Positions 60,601 through 64,000 of a stretch of DNA of 64,000 nt are shown one piece after another. Both the position numbers and the translations under genes were made by a program. Location of the stretch: NCBI RefSeq assembly GCF_001659605.2, contig NC_035170.2, forward strand, positions 17,374,265-17,438,264, read 5' to 3'. Source of the DNA: Manihot esculenta (Eukaryota; Streptophyta; Magnoliopsida; Malpighiales; Euphorbiaceae). Below the pieces are notes generated by a model that saw only the letters and a program-made list of their open reading frames with translations, ran no database searches and was not told the DNA's origin. The stretch's first letter is position 1; the number at the start of each line of letters is the position of its first letter.

Positions 60601-62509
60601 AATGTAATTTAATGTTGTGATCACTTAGTCAGGGCATTACCTGATTAAGAATTAGGTTGAATTTAAGACATACAGTCCAATCTATAGATACACAAATATC
60701 CATAGCTTAGGATAGGATACAAATCTATGCAGTCAAACACCCACTTTATGGAATAGGATTATAAAACTAGCAATTGGAAGGGAGAAAAATACACAACATA
60801 TGGATAATTCACTATGGAGATAACACTTCATCAACAAGACACCGACTGCAACAAAAGATTATAAAGTCTCCACCTAAATTCCCAACACATCCTTATCGTA
60901 AATATGTGTAGATCCCAATCCCATGATAGATACCAAGGGAGAAAACTCATCAATAGAGACATCTACACAATGTGATGACCCATATGCCACACTATGACCT
61001 GACTATGAATCAGACAGTCAATAGAGACTCTTCAGTAATCATACATCAGCACATTCCTTCTTTTTTGTTTTGGGATGAACACAATTTTATTCAATGGAAA
61101 TAAAAGGATATGAAGGGGAAAAAAGGGATCAAGAGTAATATATCCTAAGAATGAAAACAAAAGAGAAAATGAATATGATATAGCATTTTGTACCCACTGG
61201 AGGACAATAATAACAGGCCAGCATGGTTAAGGGAAAACATCTTTTTGAAGTTCAAACTCTATGTTTGCCCAACTAAAACAACAGCACTCAGTAGACGTCT
61301 CACATTTTTCCTACTAAGATGGCAATGGGCCTTTTCACATACCTTACGTGTGCTCTTCTTCAGAATTTGTCAGATGTCTGCTGGTGACTTATTACACCAC
61401 CTATTAATTTGCTCTAAACATCAAATAATACGACTGAGTTCTAGGCACTGTGATTTGGTGAATTTTCTTGATTGTGAGAAGATGAGACACTTGTAATTGC
61501 AATATAGTTCTTTTAAGATTGCTGATGCATAAATTTGGAGTAAGAGATATAAGGATCACTTTGTAAAGCTGGTAATGAGGCATTGAATACAAGCCCTAAG
61601 GCTATTTTGTTGACAATCTGGAGAGAGCAAAAGTTGAGAGTCATTTCCAAGTACAGGATCCACTCTAAAGGATTACAATATGCCAGCCTACACACTTCAT
61701 TGTTGGTTGACAAGAAAGTTTAGATTGGATTTTTTTTTTTTCCAACTCTTAAGAACAACAATAACAAAAAACAAAGGATTTATAACCCTAGCATACATAA
61801 ATCATGCCCAATCAATGCCTTGATTAATGACTTCTTTTTACTCATTAAAAAAGACTAACAAGATGCTACTTCTTCCTCATCAATGTTACAAGTATTTAGT
61901 ATATTCCTACCTTTACGATTCAACAAATTTTAAGAGGTCTGTAGATAGATTACAGTATTCCCATCATAAAAGTTGAAGAATACAACATTAAGAAAATGTA
62001 AAATTCAAAAGAACCATAAAATATAAACATGAAAGTTTGTTTTCTTAATTAAGATTCAAATAATTTTGAAGCATCCATGATCCAACCTGGTATCTTCGCT
62101 TATTTTGAGAGACGGCATGCCTAGCCTTGACTTGTACTGCCTTTACTGCATTTTTAGATGTATCAACCAAGCCTCTTGTGATTGTTCCAATAAAACCAGG
62201 TTGCAAAGTTGTTGAAGTTCCCTTAGGACTATCATCAGCTGGAGGGGATTTTGGAGATGAGCGCAGTCCAAATCCACTAGTAAAACGAGCAAAACTTGAT
62301 TTCCCAGAATTTCCAGTTGGTGAGTCATCTTGTGAGGAAGATAATGGCTGGGGAATTTTCAAACTTTTGGCCCAAGAAGCTAATCCAGCTGTGGATATCT
62401 TAGAAGGTTCATCACGTGGGGAATTATCTGCTCCAGAATCACTGGCAGCATGAGGTTCTACGGGAGCTTTAAGAGATGGAGTTGATGAATCAGCGGATCC
62501 AGAATCCAT
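54658..62509 (-). CDS. PTEN2: PTEN2-type phosphatase, 612 aa, 12 coding exons
   Basis: Plant homologue of PTEN, a dual lipid/protein phosphatase acting on phosphoinositides at membranes. Exons, all GT-AG: 62509-62087, 60496-60395, 60304-60248, 59544-59479, 57554-57378, 57260-57174, 57089-57025, 56947-56871, 55844-55798, 55644-55514, 55419-55350, 55194-54658. Residues 1-130 are a Ser/Pro-rich extension; KRRYQ (137-141) then EGGFDLD corresponds to the lipid-binding motif. FPFDDHNCPP (220-229, general acid probably D224) and the P-loop HCKAGMARTG (255-264; Cys256, Arg262) give the active site. About 305-450 is the C2 domain (RYVKYFERIL, FRLHRCPYWIRPS, GFQVEVV). The Ser/Ala/Asp-rich tail ends GDEDDYESE. 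The length and the N-terminal extension fit Arabidopsis PTEN2A/2B rather than PTEN1. ATG 62509 is chosen over an upstream in-frame TTG. No defect is seen. Confidence 0.95.
56376..56695. mobile_element. MITE-like insertion in PTEN2 intron 8
   Basis: The 320-bp segment begins CACTGTGTTTGGAAG and ends CATCCAAATGAAGTG, so the ends read CACTnnnTTTGGA inward. TTC flanks both sides (56373-56375, 56696-56698). It contains internal similar stretches (GGAAGTTC twice). The terminal repeat is imperfect and the family is uncertain. Confidence 0.4.
58641..59252. mobile_element. Mutator-like MITE in PTEN2 intron 4
   Basis: 612 bp, with ends ATAGTTGTTAAGGGC and (reverse complement) ATAGTTATTAAAGGC, flanked by a perfect 10-bp duplication GTTGGGATGC (58631-58640 and 59253-59262). 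GC-rich subterminal blocks with repeated AGGCGCAAGGCGC motifs flank an AT-rich core. There is no coding capacity. It lies well away from the splice sites (intron 59478-57555). Confidence 0.85.
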
Positions 62510-62537
62510 TCCCCTGACTAAGTTATCTTGATGATTA

Positions 62538-63647
62538 CTGAAGAACAATAATCAAGGAGCATTCAAGAAGATGGCATATATGAAATCACTACAATGAACT
62601 ATAAAATACAACAGAAACTGAAAATTATGTAGAATTTGAAATAACAGAAAGAATGAGTAAAACAAAGAATGACAAAAGCAAGTAAATATAGAAGCAGTTA
62701 GAGACCATATAGCTTCCAATGTCACTCAGCAAGTGTAACATTAGTTAAGAAAAAAAATGTAAAAAGATTACCAATGAGCCAAACAACATCTCATTTCTGG
62801 AAGTCTTTTTTTCTTTTCTTTTTTTTTTTTTTTCGAGTGGCTAGCCACTGAAATGAAAAAGAAATGAAAAAAGGAACAGGCATCTCTAAAAGCTGATGGA
62901 CAAAATTTCAGCATCTTGCACTTCTTAATTATTTGTTCATAGATAAGCACACTTCCCTTAGTTTTCCAATTAGCTTCTCACAGACTTTAAAATCACAAAA
63001 TGGAAGAAGAAAGATACTCATCAGGGAAACTAAAATAAACATGCGCATCCCATTAACTGATACAAAAAAAAAAAAAAAAAAATCCTTAAAACTGCATTTT
63101 CCACGGGGGAGTACTAGACATGACTAGCATTTTAATGGAATTGCAATGCTGTAAGAATTTTATCCATCACCACTGCTGATAACAAATACAATAAACACAC
63201 ACTAAGATGCTGCATAAGAGCTATCATCCCAGAGAAAAATGTGAGCATACGTATTTTGCCATTGTGATTCTTGGAAACAAAGGAAACGATAACAAGAAAT
63301 GGCTATTGGAAGACAACTTTTAGCTGTTTCCACTACAATTAAGACAAATAAACTCAAATCATCCAATTGCACTCTAACTACTTGATTCATTGAATACTTA
63401 CAGAAACGACTATTTCTCGCTGTAGAACAGCAATTTACACATAGAAATAGATGGACTTCCAGGAAACTTTACAGGACTCTAACTAAAACTCAATTAAAAT
63501 AGATCATATTAGCCTTCAAGAACTATCCAAATTCCAAATGAATCCATTAAAGAAAAACTAAGATTAAAAATTATACATCAGGACAGCAGGAACACAAGAG
63601 TGAGGAATTAAATTAAGCAATATGAGATCTATCAAAATGACCTTTAC
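62538..63647 (-). other. Putative 5' UTR intron of PTEN2
   Basis: On the minus strand, CTGTAAG|GTAAAG (exon end 63648) is a good donor and TTATTGTTCTTCAG (ending 62538) a good acceptor 28 nt before the ATG. The 1.1-kb interval is T-rich and has no coding frame. A long intron in the 5' leader is common in plant genes. Splicing here is predicted only. Confidence 0.55.
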
Positions 63648-63648
63648 C

Positions 63649-63830
63649 TTACAGAGACTCCAAGCGGAGCATAAGTCTAGTGAAGCTGAATTAGGGTTCA
63701 GAGAGAGCGAGAGAGAGAGAGAGGGAGAGGGAGTCAAGAGAGAGTATTGTATTTATCAGTTAGGCGTTGATGTTCGTGTCATTTCACGTGCTCGGTTTTG
63801 TCAACGGATCAGTAGAAATAGAAAACCTGA
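63649..63830 (-). promoter_or_regulatory. PTEN2 core promoter and 5' leader
   Basis: On the minus strand: a G-box CACGTG (63785-63790), a TATA-like GATAAATACAATAC (63744-63757), a long CT-rich tract (about 63702-63735), then AACCCTAA (63691-63698, telo-box) in the leader. CT-rich leaders near the start site are typical of plant genes; the start is probably within or just before the CT tract. Confidence 0.6.
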
Positions 63831-64000
63831 TCGATAATTAGTATTCGTCTTAAAAATTGTAATCCGACGGTAGGGAAGGACTGGGCCTCTAAGTTTCTTT
63901 TAAAAAAATTAGAGGTATATTAATAATTTTAGATTTTAAAATTAATAATTAATTATTTAAAATATAATTTGTGAAAAAGAATTAATAAATTCAGTTGTAT
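63831..64000. other. Upstream intergenic sequence of PTEN2
   Basis: AT-rich with no gene. AGGCCCA (TGGGCCT on the plus strand, about 63883-63889), a site II-like motif, lies about 150 bp above the leader. Confidence 0.45.

Noticed and set aside
62507..62548. Upstream in-frame TTG start for PTEN2 at 62548
   Set aside because: It is not ATG and overlaps a good splice acceptor (TTCTTCAG); the ATG at 62509 begins MDSGSADSS and gives the expected length.

Overview
This is a nuclear plant (eudicot) genomic window. It contains one intact cellular gene of 12 coding exons with GT-AG introns, a PTEN2-type phosphatase on the minus strand at the right end. Most of the rest is transposable elements: Tekay/Del-type chromovirus (Ty3/Gypsy) retrotransposons, a Tat-like Ty3/Gypsy derivative, CACTA remnants and Mutator-like elements. 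The species cannot be fixed from sequence alone; a woody eudicot such as a Euphorbiaceae member is only a guess. There is no prokaryotic operon, CRISPR array, rRNA or tRNA gene.

Layout. 1-1970: decayed CACTA (En/Spm) transposase genes, minus strand. 3080-5286: solo LTR. 6398-6677: short CACTA-type MITE. 7860-19915: complete but inactivated minus-strand chromovirus ('element 1'), with a solo LTR (16633-18899) inserted in its 5' LTR. 21354-23538: another solo LTR in AT-rich repeats. 23539-27484: very AT-rich DNA with long TA runs and no gene. 27485-54342: a five-level nest. A Mutator-like element of about 1 kb (27485-54342) was hit by a non-autonomous Tat-like retroelement (28352-54182). That was hit by a minus-strand chromovirus LTR now left solo (29497-51455), which was hit by plus-strand 'element 2' (30128-49818, inactivated). 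Element 2 was hit by 'element 3' (32645-42587), which is intact, has a 1663-codon gag-pol frame and two LTRs of equal length. I read a target-site duplication (TSD) at every level: perfect 5 bp for the four retroelements, 9 bp with one indel for the Mutator-like one. 54658-63650: PTEN2 gene, with small DNA transposons in introns. 63650-64000: its promoter.

The chromoviruses all have LTRs of about 2.2-2.3 kb that begin TGTAA and end TTACA, a primer-binding site matching initiator-Met tRNA (TGGTATCAGAGCC), a single gag-protease-RT-RNaseH-integrase frame ending in a chromodomain-like tail, a hairpin next to the polypurine tract, and arrays of a TTCGGCCGCCGAA-like palindrome in the LTR. Three LTR subfamilies can be told apart by their 3' ends. 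The window thus records repeated colonisation of one intergenic space by related elements. Element 3 is the youngest and the only one with no visible defect. The most interesting non-standard signals are the GCC-box-like palindrome arrays, the conserved PPT hairpin, a conserved splice donor/acceptor pair flanking the untranslated leader, and a possible captured gene fragment inside the Mutator-like element.
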